64,000 nucleotides of DNA. Source: Escallonia rubra. Its lineage: Eukaryota > Streptophyta > Magnoliopsida > Escalloniales > Escalloniaceae. The first letter of the stretch is position 1. Every line of letters starts with the position of its first letter. The notes under the pieces are model-generated. The model searched no databases, was not told the origin of the DNA, and saw nothing but the letters and a program-made list of their open reading frames with translations. The stretch lies in NCBI GenBank assembly GCA_033065855.1, contig JAVXUO010000086.1, positions 434,001 to 498,000 on the forward strand, read 5' to 3'. Of this stretch, positions 62,260 to 64,000 are shown piece after piece. A program made the translations under genes and the position numbers.

Positions 62260-62876
62260 CATTGTTGGGCATTAATCTGATTGGTCAGAGCGTTCGGCCA
62301 AGGTTCTGCTTGAGCAGAGACCTTGGCTCTTTTGTGCTCTGTCCGAGCACAATAAGAACCAAGTTGGGCACTCAACTCTAGCAGACTGATCAGCCAAAGT
62401 TCCATTCGGGCAGACACCTTGGTTCTCTTGTGCTCTGTCCGAGCACAATAAGAACGAAGTTGGGCACCCTACTTGGGCAGAGTGCTCGGCCAAGGTTCTG
62501 CTCGGGCAGACACCTTGGTTCATTTGTGCTCTATCCGAGCACAAGGGGAACACAGTTGGGCACTCTGCTCGGGCAGAGTGTTCGGCCAAGGTTCTACTTG
62601 GGCAGAGACCTTGGTTCCCTTGTACTCAGTTCAAGTAGAATAGGAACAAAGCTGGGCACTCTGCTCGGCCAAGGTTCTACCCGGGCAGAGACCTTGGTTT
62701 CCTTGTACTCTGTCCGAGCAGAATGTGAACAAAATTGGGCACTCTGCTTGGGCAGAGTGCTTGGCCAAGGTTCTGCTCAGGCAGACACCTTGGTTCCCTC
62801 ATTTGTGCTCTGTCCGAGCAGAGTGCTCGACCAAAGTTCTGCTTGGACAGACACCTTGGTTTTCTTGTGCTCTATC
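62260..62876. repeat. Tandem array 3, dyad-rich, about 100-bp units
   Basis: About six units of roughly 100 bp with dyads GCACTCTGCTCGGGCAGAGT and CAAGGTTCTGCTCGGGCAGA...CACCTTG, plus TTGTGCTCTGTCCGAGCACAA. It sits next to the 3' LTR in the same relative place as array 2 of the 32-46 kb element. It is interrupted mid-unit by the hAT element at 62877. Frames through it are repetitive and not genes. Confidence 0.88.
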
Positions 62877-63764
62877 TACGCCTGGCAAAATTGGTGGGTG
62901 GGTTGGGTTTGGATTTAGATCAAATGGGTTAAGGTCAAATGGGTGACTGACCCATTTAGACCTATTTATTTGTGGGTTAACTGGGTCAATTATTAAATGG
63001 GTTAGTTTAACCCATTATGTCAGCAGATCCATTTATACCCATTATCTCGTCCGAGTCAGCCCATTCGTTTTTCCGGCGTCGCCCCCAGCCCCTCTCCCTT
63101 GCCCGTAGCTGCCCCTCTTCCGGTGCCATGGCCTCTTCCGGCGTCAGACGCAAACTCGCTGCCCACCTTTTTCCTTCCTCCCTCTCTCTTTTCTCGTTAG
63201 ATCCCGGCTGCCCGACAATGTCGCTCCGTCTAGTTTCTCGTTGAACTACTGTCAGACTTCTGGAATCACTGGTCAAGGTAGTCAGTGCAAACGATGAGAT
63301 CTTCTCCTCGCCGATCGGCTGTCAAGATGGTTTTCAGATCTTGACCGATTTTCAAATCTGCTCTACAAAAACCCAGACTAACCACCGCCGATGCTCAAGG
63401 TCCAGCACCTTCAATACATAGATTTTTCTTCTTCTTTGCTCAATCGCAACATATCGGTTGATTTGGAGAAATTGTTTCTCACTACCTTTTATTTTATTCG
63501 TTGTATTATTGATTGGGTTTGATTCTTTGTGTCTGGGTTTGGTTTGTGGGGATGCTGATGGACGTTAGCTTCGGCTGAACTTTGATGCTCTGTATTTTGC
63601 ATGCCTACAACAATCTGAATGCGTGCGTGCATGCGTGCGTGTGAGTGAGAGAGAGGAGAGAGAGAGGAAAGGGGGGGAGAGAAGGGAAATAGTGTGTTTT
63701 GGAGAAAACACAAAATTTTACATGCATGCATTTACCCGAGTGTGTGTGTGTGTGAGAGAGAGAG

Positions 63765-63797
<33 letters not shown>

Positions 63798-63997
63798 AAA
63801 TTTTACTCTTTTAAAAAATCACATTATCTACATGGTTAAATGGGCACCCATTTATAACCCACTTAAACTTGCGAACAATTGGGTTATAAAGTAAGTGACC
63901 CATTTAAGACCCAATAATTAAATGGGTGGGTTTGGGTGAGTTTTAACTGGGCGGATTTGGGCGGATAAATGGGTTTGGGTCTTAATTGCCACCCATA
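62877..63997. mobile_element. hAT-like element nested in array 3
   Basis: The left end TACGCCTGGCAAAATTGG pairs with the right end (inward) TATGGGTGGCAATTAAGAC. Subterminal AAATGGGT/ACCCATTT motifs are abundant near both ends, as in hAT elements. The 8 bp before it are GCTCTATC; the 3 bases after it, before the window ends, are GCT, consistent with an 8-bp duplication. The interior has a GC-rich patch (63055-63240) and GT/GA microsatellites (63620-63800). No transposase was seen. Confidence 0.75.
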
Positions 63998-64000
63998 GCT

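Noticed and set aside
62226..62946. Open frames across array 3 on both strands
   Set aside because: Same reason: repetitive DNA with open frames, interrupted by the hAT insertion.

Overview
The window is nuclear DNA of a flowering plant, most likely a eudicot. It has AT-rich intergenic DNA, short introns with canonical GT-AG borders, plant-type purple acid phosphatases (PAPs), and a heavy load of nested plant transposable elements (Ty3/gypsy, MULE, hAT, a CACTA-like scrap). No RNA gene or CRISPR array was seen. Species cannot be told from the sequence alone.

The only clearly functional host genes are three intact five-exon PAP genes on the minus strand, all in the same orientation: PAP-A (18894-22133), PAP-B (47602-50849) and PAP-C (55332-58084). 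They encode 428, 428 and 430 aa with signal peptides and all seven metal ligands. A fourth locus, PAP-D, is a broken 3' half: exon 5 and part of exon 4 lie at 32046-32421, and the rest of exon 4 plus part of exon 3 at 46702-47091. It was split by a 14.3 kb retrotransposon. PAP-A to PAP-D (about 17908-47091) and PAP-B to PAP-C (about 47195-56056) are two copies of one tandem segmental duplication. Its ancestral unit was about 7.6-7.8 kb once later insertions are removed. The junction lies at about 47092-47195 and explains why PAP-D lacks exons 1-2.

Region by region. 1-3195: degenerate chromovirus (Ty3/gypsy) relic with a MULE (71-1443, 9-bp target duplication) in its gag; the MULE carries an antisense fragment of HMG-CoA reductase (Pack-MULE). 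3.2-13.7 kb: mostly unassigned DNA with homopolymer tracts, tandem duplications and a short hAT element (6556-7483). 13.7-15.9 kb: decayed hAT transposase. 17937-18509: foldback MULE inserted after the PAP duplication. 22.1-25.7 kb: PAP-A upstream DNA with a hAT relic, a small DNA element and a solo LTR. 25668-31476: complete but defective chromovirus. 32422-46696: Tat-like Ty3/gypsy element with an extra antisense gene and dyad-rich tandem arrays, its gag interrupted by a 3.6 kb insertion. 50.9-55.3 kb: PAP-B upstream DNA, a local duplication, a CACTA-like scrap and a long TA palindrome. 58.1-64 kb: a second short hAT, microsatellites, a minus-strand LTR with array of the Tat-like family, and a third hAT element nested in that array.

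The PAPs would be secreted or vacuolar phosphatases used in phosphate scavenging. Elements present in one duplication copy and cleanly absent from the other give empty sites that order the events: hAT relic and RNase H scrap first, then the duplication, then MULE, chromovirus and small DNA element in unit 1.
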